Shown here in pieces: positions 35,785 through 44,210 of a DNA stretch of 64,000 nt (the stretch's first letter is position 1; every line of letters starts with the position of its first letter). The DNA comes from Pseudoalteromonas sp. R3 (GTDB taxonomy: Bacteria; Pseudomonadota; Gammaproteobacteria; Enterobacterales; Alteromonadaceae). The stretch is taken from the NCBI RefSeq assembly GCF_004014715.1, contig NZ_CP034835.1:2356001-2420000 (forward strand), given 5' to 3'. A program made the translations under genes and the position numbers. The notes beneath the pieces were generated by a model that was not told the DNA's origin, searched no databases, and worked only from the letters and a program-made list of their open reading frames with translations.

Positions 35785-37972
35785 ATTACAGCTTAAAGTC
35801 GGTACAATGGTTTTAGCCCTGCTGACCATTGCCCTCGCTCACTTTGCTTACAGTGCCTGGACCCAAGCTAATAAAATCGCCGCAGACACGGTTGCACAAA
35901 GAGTAACGAGTCTGTCTTTAGACATTAAGAACAGACTCGCCGAATTTACTTTTCAGGTTGCTCATTACAGTGATCACCGGATCCTGGCAGAATTGCCGCT
36001 CAATCTTTTATACACGCAATACGCGCTCAAAGAAATGCGCGATCTGGTCTACACATCTCCCTTGGTAAAAAGCGTAATGATCAGCGACGGTTCGCCCTAC
36101 ATAGTCGAAGGTTACCCGCTTTATACCCTACACTGGGCCACGCCTTCTGTGATTGAGCATGCCAACTCAGTGATCAACGAAAATGCACGTGAGTTGATGG
36201 TACGTAAACTACTGATCAGCAATAAAGAGCTTGGAGTTACCGATACAAACGGGGGAACCTTGTTCATTGCCGTACCACTGCGCCAAACATTGCCTTCTTT
36301 AATAGACCCCTTTCGCTATACCAGTGTGCTCTTTTTCGAACTTGACGTAAGAGAGCTTGCCATTGAGTTGGCAGATTATGAATCTTTGAGTGTTTTTTCA
36401 GATCAACAAATGTGGTTTCGTGAAGGCCAGGAATTTGAAGGAGGCTTTAGCGCAACACATCCTATTTATGAACGCAGTAGTGACGGATTAAACTTATCTC
36501 TCTCACTTTCTCACCAGCACAGCGCATATACTCGGGAGATCCTCTACGCCATTATCAGAAGCGCACTACTTGCACTGGGTGTATTAATCATCCTCTTTTG
36601 GTACCTGGCCTACGTGAGCCGTAAGGTAACAAGCCCCATGAAACAGCTTGAAAAATACTGCACATCGCTGACTTCAGGTAATTATCAACAAAATAATGCG
36701 GATCTGGAATACGAAGAGCTCAAAACACTACAAAAGACGCTGAATGAGCTAGTGAGTACCGTCAATACCCAAGTGACGCAGCTTAAGCAAGAGAAGGTAC
36801 GCGCAGAGCAATCTGAATTGGCTAAAGCGCAGTTTCTAGCCACTATGAGCCATGAGATCCGCACGCCCATGAACGCGATTCTGGGAGTGTTCCAGCTACT
36901 AAGGCAGCACCATCATGATCAAGAAGAGCACTCGCTCGTCGAGCAAGGCTATACCTCCTCGCAGACCCTACTTGCTCTGGTTAATGACATACTCGACTTT
37001 TCAAAAATGGAGGCTGGTAAGCTTAACCTTGAAGTACTTGCAGTAGACATATTAAAGCTATGCAGGGAGGTGATTCAGGAATATCAACACCTTGCACGTG
37101 ATAAACAAGTCCAGCTAGAACTAACCACGGAGCTAAAACCACAACTATCAGTCAGGCTTGCCGATCCCCTGCGGCTTAAACAAATATTGCGCAACTTGTT
37201 GTCAAATGCCATCAAGTTTACCGAACAAGGTCAGGTTAAGCTGAACGTGCAGGGCGACAAAGAGCAACTTTTGATTGAGGTCTGTGATACGGGCATTGGC
37301 ATGACGCCTACTCAGGTCGCCAGCCTGTTTAAGCACTTTCAGCAGGCTGATAGCTCAACCACGCGCAAATATGGCGGTTCGGGGTTGGGACTGGCAATTG
37401 TCAAACAGCTAGTGGAGCTGATGCAAGGGGAAGTTGCTGTCAGCAGTGTTACGGGTGAAGGTAGCCAGTTTACAGTTAGTTTGCCGCTGGTATGTACCAA
37501 GCTGACAGCACAACACTCACCCAATAAAGCTCAGCCGCAAATACCCGACTTACGCGGTATCAATGTCCTGCTGGCTGAGGATAACCTGATTAATCAACAA
37601 ATATTTGCTGCGATGATGAAAAAAACCCACGCTAACCTCACCATGGCAAACAATGGTCAGTTGGCGATGAATTGTTTTAATGAGACACCACCCGACCTTT
37701 TCTTTGTCGATATTCAGATGCCGGTGATGGATGGTATAGAAGTTTGCCAGCAAGTGAAGAATACCGGCTACCATAAACCGCTCATTGCCATCACAGCCAA
37801 TGTGCTCCCTGAGGATGTTAGCCGCTATCTGTCACTTGGATTCGATGATTTCGTCGCCAAACCAATTGATATGCAGGCGCTGTTCGATACCATTGCCCGG
37901 GTTATGGACAGGCAGTTACAAGCACCATCTGACCCTACAGGCTCTGCGACCCAAACACTAACAGACAAGTAA
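35756..37972 (+). CDS. Hybrid sensor histidine kinase with receiver domain
   Basis: A 738-residue kinase from the ATG at 35756 ([11 protein letters not shown]); an in-frame ATG at 35699 would overlap the binding-protein gene more deeply. Order: membrane helix (residues about 14-35), periplasmic domain of about 230 residues, second helix ([18 protein letters not shown]), HAMP, HisKA with phospho-acceptor His in [12 protein letters not shown], HATPase with N box [12 protein letters not shown] and G boxes DTGIGM and [10 protein letters not shown], then a receiver with VLLAEDN, phospho-Asp in [12 protein letters not shown] and Lys in VAKPID. No Hpt domain or separate response regulator is adjacent. 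Likely senses through the upstream binding protein. Confidence 0.9.
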   Translation: MSKKKSLVSELQLKVGTMVLALLTIALAHFAYSAWTQANKIAADTVAQRVTSLSLDIKNRLAEFTFQVAHYSDHRILAELPLNLLYTQYALKEMRDLVYTSPLVKSVMISDGSPYIVEGYPLYTLHWATPSVIEHANSVINENARELMVRKLLISNKELGVTDTNGGTLFIAVPLRQTLPSLIDPFRYTSVLFFELDVRELAIELADYESLSVFSDQQMWFREGQEFEGGFSATHPIYERSSDGLNLSLSLSHQHSAYTREILYAIIRSALLALGVLIILFWYLAYVSRKVTSPMKQLEKYCTSLTSGNYQQNNADLEYEELKTLQKTLNELVSTVNTQVTQLKQEKVRAEQSELAKAQFLATMSHEIRTPMNAILGVFQLLRQHHHDQEEHSLVEQGYTSSQTLLALVNDILDFSKMEAGKLNLEVLAVDILKLCREVIQEYQHLARDKQVQLELTTELKPQLSVRLADPLRLKQILRNLLSNAIKFTEQGQVKLNVQGDKEQLLIEVCDTGIGMTPTQVASLFKHFQQADSSTTRKYGGSGLGLAIVKQLVELMQGEVAVSSVTGEGSQFTVSLPLVCTKLTAQHSPNKAQPQIPDLRGINVLLAEDNLINQQIFAAMMKKTHANLTMANNGQLAMNCFNETPPDLFFVDIQMPVMDGIEVCQQVKNTGYHKPLIAITANVLPEDVSRYLSLGFDDFVAKPIDMQALFDTIARVMDRQLQAPSDPTGSATQTLTDK

Positions 37973-38013
37973 ATCCATTTGAGCGTTCAACAGCCCTCCT
38001 TCGGTTCAGCTTT

Positions 38014-38202
38014 TTGTTCTCAGTAGCAAGTACTATTTTCATCTGTTTACAGCTAACAAACTACAGCCAGGCTCAGGAGTCGAAGACAGAGAGTTATTGG
38101 AATATTTATATTGACCCTAGAATAGAAATAACCGAGAATTTGTTTCGTAATTTGCTACATACTGAAAAACACAATAAATCAGCATTTTACTTTTTAATTT
38201 AG
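38014..38202 (+). CDS. Doubtful 62-codon open frame, possible gene remnant
   Basis: A TTG-started frame of 62 codons with a signal-peptide-like start (SVASTIFICLQLTNYSQAQ) and then polar sequence with no recognised domain. There is no ribosome site, and the frame is open upstream into the end of the kinase gene. It may be the tail of a decayed exported protein or chance. Low confidence. Confidence 0.2.
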   Translation: MFSVASTIFICLQLTNYSQAQESKTESYWNIYIDPRIEITENLFRNLLHTEKHNKSAFYFLI

Positions 38203-38221
38203 TACATTTAATGGAGTTACT

Positions 38222-38683
38222 ATGTATAAAAAAATTGCGTTCACAGCTGTATTGGTTTCACTGTTTTCCGGGTGTGCCAGTGTGCCGCTAGAGTCAGAAG
38301 AAGCATCTAGTCGAGCGAAACAATACGAAGCGCCGAAAGATGGTTATGCTGGTTTGTACATCTACCGAGATTCTTCTATAGGTGGAGCGTTAAAAAAGGA
38401 CATTTGGGTCAATGACGAGTGCGTGGGTGAATCTGCACCTAATGTATTCTTCTATAAGCAGGTTGAAGCAGGAAAAGGCACTAAGATTACAACTGAATCT
38501 GAGTTTTCACCAAATGACCTAATCATTGATACTGAATCAGGCAAGAATTACTATATCGAACAATATATCAAACTAGGCGTTTTTGTCGGTGGTGCCAACC
38601 TTAAACAGGTTAGCGAAGGAGAAGGGCAAGAGGATATCACTCCCCTGAAACTTGCAAAACCGGGCAAGTGTAGTAAGAAATAA
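38222..38683 (+). CDS. DUF2846-like small lipoprotein
   Basis: A 153-residue lipoprotein with signal and lipobox (LVSLFSGC, Cys at residue 18). The mature part has GLYIYRDSSIGGALKKDIWVNDECVGESAPNVFF, a pattern of the DUF2846 family, and a Lys-rich end. Such proteins are envelope lipoproteins of unknown function. ATG follows ATGGAGTTACT, a good ribosome site. A strong inverted repeat follows. No functional link to neighbours is evident. Confidence 0.7.
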   Translation: MYKKIAFTAVLVSLFSGCASVPLESEEASSRAKQYEAPKDGYAGLYIYRDSSIGGALKKDIWVNDECVGESAPNVFFYKQVEAGKGTKITTESEFSPNDLIIDTESGKNYYIEQYIKLGVFVGGANLKQVSEGEGQEDITPLKLAKPGKCSKK

Positions 38684-38694
38684 TACAGCCAAAT

Positions 38695-38725
38695 ATACAG
38701 AAGCCCCTCAAAGGGGCTTCTGTAT
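38695..38725. terminator. Long perfect inverted repeat after the lipoprotein gene
   Basis: ATACAGAAGCCCCT (38695-38708) and AGGGGCTTCTGTAT (38712-38725) form a 14-bp stem with a three-base loop. Its core GAAGCCCCT/AGGGGCTTC is the same as the terminator at 46634-46657, next to sulP, and it is followed by a relic of the sulP 3' end. It has no long T tract. Confidence 0.65.
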
Positions 38726-38740
38726 ATAAAGTTATGTGAA

Positions 38741-38908
38741 TTAGTCTGACGCAATTTTATGTCTTGTATCTTCCATCACATTCACTTTACCTCATCCGCC
38801 GCTTTTACTAGTTACAACTGACAGTCCTGACCCTAGTGATGAAAGAGTAAATTTTAACTGCCTTAGTGTACTTTCCTAAAAGTGAGACAATCACTTCAAT
38901 TGCCCTAA
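38741..38908 (-). pseudogene. Decayed relic of a sulP 3' end
   Basis: This stretch aligns with the last part of the sulP gene at about 46677-46842: shared blocks include TCTGACGCAA, ATCACATTCACTT, CCGCTTTT and CAATCxCTTC. Small indels and stops break the reading frame. Together with the adjoining shared terminator it shows that the sulP end was once present here in the same orientation. Its left end lies next to the lipoprotein gene and its right end runs into the last codons of the DJ-1 gene. Confidence 0.75.
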
Positions 38909-39643
38909 TGCGGCCAATAACGCCTTAGCCATAGGTATTGCTGACGCCGGATTCTGTCCGGTTACAAACTGACCATCTACCACAACATTCACTTCACCTT
39001 TTTTTGCAGCAATAAAATTCGCACCAAGCCTGATTGCCTCATCTTCAACCAAAAATGGATAATGTGTGCGAGCAAACCACCCTTCTTCGCTATTCGCTTT
39101 GCCGGTAATACGCTTGTTTAAGATCAGCCGGTGACCACTTTCATCCTGTAAGTTCAGCAAGGCGACGGTTCCGTGGCAATCCGCAGCAATAATACCACCC
39201 GCTTTATAGATAGCCTCAGTAAGCTTCTTTGTTGAGGCATGTGCCGTCAAATCAAACATTGGCCCAGCCCCACCTGCGTAGTATACCGCAAGATAGTCAC
39301 GACTATCGCGTGTCTCTATGCCACTTGGTTCTTTTAATTGCTGCTTTAGAAGCGAATTATCCAGCCAACGTCTTTGTGCCTCTGTCAGTCGCCCTCTGGG
39401 GTATCCTGGCTTGCCGGTACTGCTGGCAAGCTCAATCTCGTACCCGGCGTCGTATAGCACCTGGTATGGACCCACAACTTCAGGTAACCAAAAGCCATGC
39501 TTATCCCCGGAGATAACAAACAAAACTTTACCTTTGCGCGCATCAGCAGATAAAACAGGCATGGAAGCAGCCATAATCAGAGCCAACAAAACAAGCTTTT
39601 TAGCTAATATCTGAAAATGAACACGATAGAATGTACACATCAT
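38891..39643 (-). CDS. DJ-1/PfpI family exported protein
   Basis: A 250-residue protein of the class I glutamine-amidotransferase-like (DJ-1/PfpI, Hsp31-like) superfamily. The N-terminus looks like a signal peptide (KKLVLLALIMAASMPVLSA), so it is probably periplasmic; a later in-frame start is possible. The nucleophile-elbow Cys is in IIAADCHGTVAL (about residue 160), and the acidic partner is in KHGFWLPEVVGPYQVL. Family members act as chaperones, glyoxalases or deglycases; which one applies here cannot be told. Its last few codons and stop fall within sequence homologous to the sulP relic, suggesting the C-terminus was rebuilt at a recombination junction. Confidence 0.78.
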   Translation of the reverse strand: MMCTFYRVHFQILAKKLVLLALIMAASMPVLSADARKGKVLFVISGDKHGFWLPEVVGPYQVLYDAGYEIELASSTGKPGYPRGRLTEAQRRWLDNSLLKQQLKEPSGIETRDSRDYLAVYYAGGAGPMFDLTAHASTKKLTEAIYKAGGIIAADCHGTVALLNLQDESGHRLILNKRITGKANSEEGWFARTHYPFLVEDEAIRLGANFIAAKKGEVNVVVDGQFVTGQNPASAIPMAKALLAALGQLK

Positions 39644-39741
39644 AAAAGTCCTTATTTGGAATTAATTTCTGCTCACCTTATCGATTCATATTCAATGACA
39701 CATGAAGCAACGCTGATTTATTCAGGAATTATCAGGACGGG

Positions 39742-39757
39742 ACAGTGACCTCACTGT
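39742..39757. promoter_or_regulatory. Palindromic operator-like site in the DJ-1/regulator gap
   Basis: ACAGTGACCTCACTGT is a perfect 7-bp inverted repeat with a CC centre. It lies in the 291-bp gap between the divergent DJ-1 gene and the winged-helix regulator, about 100 bp from the DJ-1 start. A possible binding site for the neighbouring regulator; no direct evidence. Confidence 0.35.
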
Positions 39758-39934
39758 GACCACGGTTTTATTTCTATATATTTTAACAACTTAAAACTAC
39801 ATCATTGAGATGAGTTAAAGTGCCCGGATTTACGTCGACCTATAAACTAGCGTACTATCTGACATATCCAACTCATATGTTGACGTGTACAAAAGATAAA
39901 AATAATACCATTGAGTACCAGGCAGGAGCCTATT

Positions 39935-40225
39935 TTGAGATACCTGAGATTTGAAAACCTGATCATAGATACCCATAACCAATTACTGATCCGTGATGGC
40001 GTCTCAGTGACGCTGGCACCTAAAGTGTACGATCTGCTCTACTACCTGGCGTGCAATCAGCAGAGAGTAATAAGCAAAGATGAGTTAATGGATGCGGTAT
40101 GGCAAGGCACATTGGTAACTGATAACGCCATTAGCCGTACCCTGGTCAAGGTGCGTAAAGCATTGGGCGACGATCCCAAATCCCCCAATTTCATTTTGAC
40201 CGTGCCGCGCAAGGGTATCGCATGA
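39935..40225 (+). CDS. Winged-helix DNA-binding domain (OmpR/CadC type), N-terminal fragment of a split regulator
   Basis: About 96 residues forming one Trans_reg_C domain: LRYLRFENLIIDTHNQLL, then TLAPKVYDLLYYLACNQQRVISKDELMDAVW and the recognition helix region NAISRTLVKVRKALGD. TTG at 39935 was taken as start because GGCAGGAG lies seven bases before it. The frame ends at TVPRKGIA, where relatives read VPRKGYR and continue into a membrane segment. One missing base in the GGG run at 40213-40215 would join it to the next frame, so this is probably the first part of a single CadC-like regulator. The two frames overlap by ATGA, so independent, coupled translation is also possible. Confidence 0.8.
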   Translation: MRYLRFENLIIDTHNQLLIRDGVSVTLAPKVYDLLYYLACNQQRVISKDELMDAVWQGTLVTDNAISRTLVKVRKALGDDPKSPNFILTVPRKGIA

Positions 40226-42012
40226 TCACCGCATTTCACGGAACAGATCAGGTACCCATACAAACACTAAGTTCCCAAAGTGCAAATACAATTAAACACC
40301 AATCTCCTTCCAACGGAGCCCGAATTCGACGGCCCATTTTATCTGTTGTTGCCTTGTCTGCAGCCTCTTTAATAGCAGGGGTGTTTTTGTACAACCCTTA
40401 TTCTTCGCCAGAGCTGAGTATAAACAAGCAAGTCAAACCGTATACGCGCGCGCAGGGTGAGGAGCTATACCCCAGCATGTCGCCAGATCTCAAATCTCTT
40501 GCTTATGTCAAAAAAACGAAGCAGTTGAATGCGCTTATCGTCGAAAATGTCAGCACACATGCCCAACAGCAGCTATCAATCCCGCTTGCGCGGTTCAGTC
40601 GGCCAAGCTGGTCACCTGATGGTGAACAGCTCGCTTTTGTTATGCATACACCGCAAACATGTGCCATTTATCTGGCTCCTGTGGCGAATTTGCTCACACA
40701 ATCACAGTGGCAGAAACTCAGTACATGTGGAAATGAAAGCAGGCCTGCTCTGGCTTTTTCAATAGACGGGAAAAAACTCTATTTTAATGACCGCACGTCT
40801 GAAGAATTCGGCTATCAAGTATTCCAGATTGATTTGGCCCAGGAACAAAAGTCGATCTTGAATCAACCTATAACAAATGGCCGTGGCAATTATGCATTTG
40901 ACCTGTCACCGGACGGTCGCTCGTTGGTAATGCTAAACAGTGAATTTGGTCCAAAGACACGTATTTACACGCTCGAGCTATCCTCGTCAAAGCTCACCCA
41001 AACCGCACAACTTGACTATCTGATGCGCTCAGCCATCTGGCATCATGACAGTCAAAGTTTGATCCACCCTGCCCCACATCCGGCTTATGAGTTATGGCAA
41101 AGTACTGTGCATGGCGATAAATTGGCAACCGTGGTTAGCAATACGGCGCGCGTAAAACATCCAGTCAGAATAAACAATGGCACAGACTTTACCTTCGTGT
41201 CTTACCTCCTGGACCGAGATATCTATTTGCAGCGCAGTACAGACAATCAAACACAACCCCTGGCAAACTCGTCGGTCATGGACTACCTGCCGACAATAGC
41301 AAACACGTCATCACATTATGCCTTTGTGTCAAAGCGCTCAACACACGCACAAGTGTATCTGGGTGATATCACGCAGCCGCTGGCGGAGCCTGTCCCATTG
41401 ACCTCAGGCAAAACTCCTCATCGATTTTACCAGCTCGCATTCTCTCCCGATGGAAGTCAATTGCTCAGTCTGGCTGACAATCAGCTTCTCCTCACAAATA
41501 TCACAACACAGGAAACGACCCCTCTGCTAGGCACCGATATGGCGGTCAGAGGCGTCAGTTGGCATTCTGACAATCAATTGCTATTTTCCACTACCAGAAA
41601 CAATCGCTGGCAGCTGATACGTTTCGATCTGACAACGCATGAATCCGAACTTATTTTCCCCGAGTTTATGGGTGGGATCTACAGCAAACACGATGACGCT
41701 TTTTACCTGATACACCGTAAAACAGGTCAGGTATTCATGCACACAGTATCAAGTGAAGAGACCTCTGCGTTACCACTGTATTGTACAACGCACCTGCCTA
41801 ACCGGCGGCTTACTCTGCAACGTGGAATCAATGGCTTACATTGTCTGAAGGACGACCAAAGTCATACACACTTGCCTATGACATCCACGGATAAAATCAC
41901 CTGGCCACAACAGATTGATAATGCAGATTATCACCTTTCGACACATGGGATAATCTATACCCGCCTGCAACGTACTACAGCAGATGTCATGAGAACACTT
42001 GATGTACAGTAA
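40222..42012 (+). CDS. TolB-like beta-propeller sensor part of the split regulator
   Basis: A 596-residue frame that begins MITAFHG in the middle of what is normally the end of a winged-helix domain. A membrane segment (ILSVVALSAASLIAGVFLY, about residues 38-56) is followed by repeated TolB/WD40-like blades with the pattern SPDGxxLAF (FSRPSWSPDGEQLAFV, YAFDLSPDGRSLVML, AFSPDGSQLLSL). In CadC-like one-component regulators a cytoplasmic winged helix is joined through one membrane helix to such a periplasmic sensor. It lies directly upstream of an export cassette that it probably controls. Signal unknown. Confidence 0.75.
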   Translation: MITAFHGTDQVPIQTLSSQSANTIKHQSPSNGARIRRPILSVVALSAASLIAGVFLYNPYSSPELSINKQVKPYTRAQGEELYPSMSPDLKSLAYVKKTKQLNALIVENVSTHAQQQLSIPLARFSRPSWSPDGEQLAFVMHTPQTCAIYLAPVANLLTQSQWQKLSTCGNESRPALAFSIDGKKLYFNDRTSEEFGYQVFQIDLAQEQKSILNQPITNGRGNYAFDLSPDGRSLVMLNSEFGPKTRIYTLELSSSKLTQTAQLDYLMRSAIWHHDSQSLIHPAPHPAYELWQSTVHGDKLATVVSNTARVKHPVRINNGTDFTFVSYLLDRDIYLQRSTDNQTQPLANSSVMDYLPTIANTSSHYAFVSKRSTHAQVYLGDITQPLAEPVPLTSGKTPHRFYQLAFSPDGSQLLSLADNQLLLTNITTQETTPLLGTDMAVRGVSWHSDNQLLFSTTRNNRWQLIRFDLTTHESELIFPEFMGGIYSKHDDAFYLIHRKTGQVFMHTVSSEETSALPLYCTTHLPNRRLTLQRGINGLHCLKDDQSHTHLPMTSTDKITWPQQIDNADYHLSTHGIIYTRLQRTTADVMRTLDVQ

Positions 42013-42209
42013 AGCATTTTCTCAAGGTGATACAGTCTCTGTATCTCACCTCAATCTAAGCTGTTAATTTTATTGCTTTTAGTTGTGACCACTTGTTGTG
42101 GTCATTACTTTTCCGTAAGCCATCATACCTTTTCCCTGTTTGTTCCTGAATCCTCTTTTCGATTTAGCAATACTGACCTGCGTTTTCATTCACAGGATCA
42201 GGAGACAAC

Positions 42210-43481
42210 ATGGATAAACCCATCCAACCCAAATTATTGAGTAGACGACGCGTCGTTATTACTTCGCTTGTCATTGCTTTCACTGCGGTATCAGCCACAA
42301 GTATTCAGGTGTTCAGTAGCCACTTTCAGACGTCAGGGAAAACCTATGACATCAGTCAGAGCACACTTGAATTCAGTACCGCACATCGCGCCAACTTTAC
42401 CCACTACCTGCCGTTACGCGGTGTTGTCGAGCCGCGAGACACCATCTTTATAGATGCCATTGATGGCGGACGTGTAGACGCATTATATGTCCAGGAGGGT
42501 GAGCAGGTTCGTCAAGGTCAGGCACTACTCAAGCTCAGCAATACAGATCTGCAGCTTAGGGTGTTGGCTCGCGAAGCAGAAGTATCAGAGCAGATTAACG
42601 ACATGCGCAACACGCGTCTGGCCGTTGAGCAAAACCAACTTGCGCTGGCACGTGACATCATCGAGCTCGATTTTACCATTCTCAAACTGGAAAAAGATTT
42701 GGCGCGTCAACAAAAGCTATATGAACAAGCCTTAGTGCCACAACGAACAGTAGAGATACTCAGAGATGAGCTTAATTACCAAGTGACATACCGTGAAACG
42801 GTAAAACAAAGCCAGCAAAAAGAAGCATTATTACAACAGCAACAGCTCACCCAGCTTTCTCAAAGTATTGCTACCTTACAATCTAACCTCAAGATATCGC
42901 AATCCAGTCTGGACAAGCTTACTATCCGTGCCCCTCGCGATGGGCAACTGACATTTATGAACGCCCGGGTTGGTGAATCTAAAGCGCCTGGTGAGCGACT
43001 TGGTCAAGTCGATGTGATAGACAAATTCAAAATCAGTGCCCACATTGATGAATTCTATATAGACCAGATCTCAATGGCGCACACCGCCGCGATGAAACTC
43101 GGGCAAACAACAATTACGCTCACCATGGCCAGAATTTACCCGGGTATAGAAAATGGCCGATTTAAAGTGGACTTTCATGTCCAAAACCCCAACGGACTGC
43201 CCACATTGAGACTAGGACAGAGTTTGCCACTGGAGTTAAACCTGAGCTCCGAGACAGCTCAGCTGGTCGTTGATAATGGTGCATTTATACAGTCCACAGC
43301 TGGAGCCTGGGCGTTTGTAGTGAGTGAAGATGGGCGCAGTGCACACAAGCGCAAAATCACCCTTGGACGCCGGAACCCCACTCAAGTGGAGGTCGTCTCA
43401 GGGATCAGCGTCAATGAGCGACTGATCACGTCTTCATACAACCGCTTTGCCGACGCAGAGCACCTTTCTCTTATCCCATAA
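42210..43481 (+). CDS. HlyD/MacA-type membrane fusion protein
   Basis: A 423-residue periplasmic adaptor. One membrane anchor lies near the N-terminus (VVITSLVIAFTAVSATSIQVF). The split lipoyl domain starts LPLRGVVEPRDTIFIDAIDGGRVDALYVQEGEQV, a long coiled coil rich in Gln and Leu follows (about 130-225), and the second lipoyl half is LTIRAPRDGQLTF. A beta-barrel and membrane-proximal domain complete it. It is followed 12 bp later by the ABC ATPase gene and is the MacA-like part of that exporter. No outer-membrane channel gene is nearby, so TolC would be supplied elsewhere. Confidence 0.88.
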   Translation: MDKPIQPKLLSRRRVVITSLVIAFTAVSATSIQVFSSHFQTSGKTYDISQSTLEFSTAHRANFTHYLPLRGVVEPRDTIFIDAIDGGRVDALYVQEGEQVRQGQALLKLSNTDLQLRVLAREAEVSEQINDMRNTRLAVEQNQLALARDIIELDFTILKLEKDLARQQKLYEQALVPQRTVEILRDELNYQVTYRETVKQSQQKEALLQQQQLTQLSQSIATLQSNLKISQSSLDKLTIRAPRDGQLTFMNARVGESKAPGERLGQVDVIDKFKISAHIDEFYIDQISMAHTAAMKLGQTTITLTMARIYPGIENGRFKVDFHVQNPNGLPTLRLGQSLPLELNLSSETAQLVVDNGAFIQSTAGAWAFVVSEDGRSAHKRKITLGRRNPTQVEVVSGISVNERLITSSYNRFADAEHLSLIP

Positions 43482-43493
43482 GGTAGAACAATC

Positions 43494-44210
43494 ATGATCA
43501 AACTAAATAATGTCAGCCGCTCATTTATTGCGGAACATATCGAAACCGTCGCCCTGGACAAGCTCTCCTTGTCGGTCAGCCAAGGCGAATTTATCTCTAT
43601 TTTGGGGCCGTCAGGCTGTGGTAAGTCATCTTTGCTCAATATTCTGGGCATGCTGGATGACATCGATGAAGGCAGCTTTGTGTTTAATGACACTGAGCTT
43701 GCCACTGCATCTTCATTAACAAAGGCACAATTGAGGAAAAAACACATTGGATTTATTTTTCAGAATTTTAATCTGATAGACGAACTCAACGTAGAGCAAA
43801 ATATCGCACTGCCACTGCACTATCAGCAGCTCAATAAAGCACAACGAGCCGCTCGGGTTGAAGAGGCTCTTCATCGCCTGGATATTGCTCATCGTCGCAC
43901 TCACTTACCAGCAAAGCTCTCAGGAGGGCAACAACAACGGGTTGCGATTGCACGTGCGATAGTCACTCAACCAGATTTGATCCTGGCCGATGAACCGACA
44001 GGTAACCTGGACTCCCAAAACTCAACACAAGTCATGGAGATACTTCGCCAGCTCAACATGATGGGAACAACCATCATAATGGTGACGCATGCGCAGGAAC
44101 AAGTTCAATACGGCACTCGGGTTATTCGACTTATGGATGGCAAAATACACCAAGACAGTCCGGTTGCTACTCACCGCACATGGAGTAAACAGGAGGCATT
44201 AAGTGATTAA
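43494..44210 (+). CDS. ABC transporter ATP-binding protein, MacB/LolD type
   Basis: A 238-residue ATPase with Walker A GPSGCGKSS (about 39-47), Q loop in FIFQNFNLID, signature LSGGQQQRVAIARA (about 143) and Walker B LILADEPTGNLD (about 163), and H-loop VTHAQEQ. The EPTGNLD form is typical of the MacB/LolD/FtsE group, which powers export or lipoprotein release rather than import. It overlaps the permease gene by eight bases. Confidence 0.92.
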   Translation: MIKLNNVSRSFIAEHIETVALDKLSLSVSQGEFISILGPSGCGKSSLLNILGMLDDIDEGSFVFNDTELATASSLTKAQLRKKHIGFIFQNFNLIDELNVEQNIALPLHYQQLNKAQRAARVEEALHRLDIAHRRTHLPAKLSGGQQQRVAIARAIVTQPDLILADEPTGNLDSQNSTQVMEILRQLNMMGTTIIMVTHAQEQVQYGTRVIRLMDGKIHQDSPVATHRTWSKQEALSD

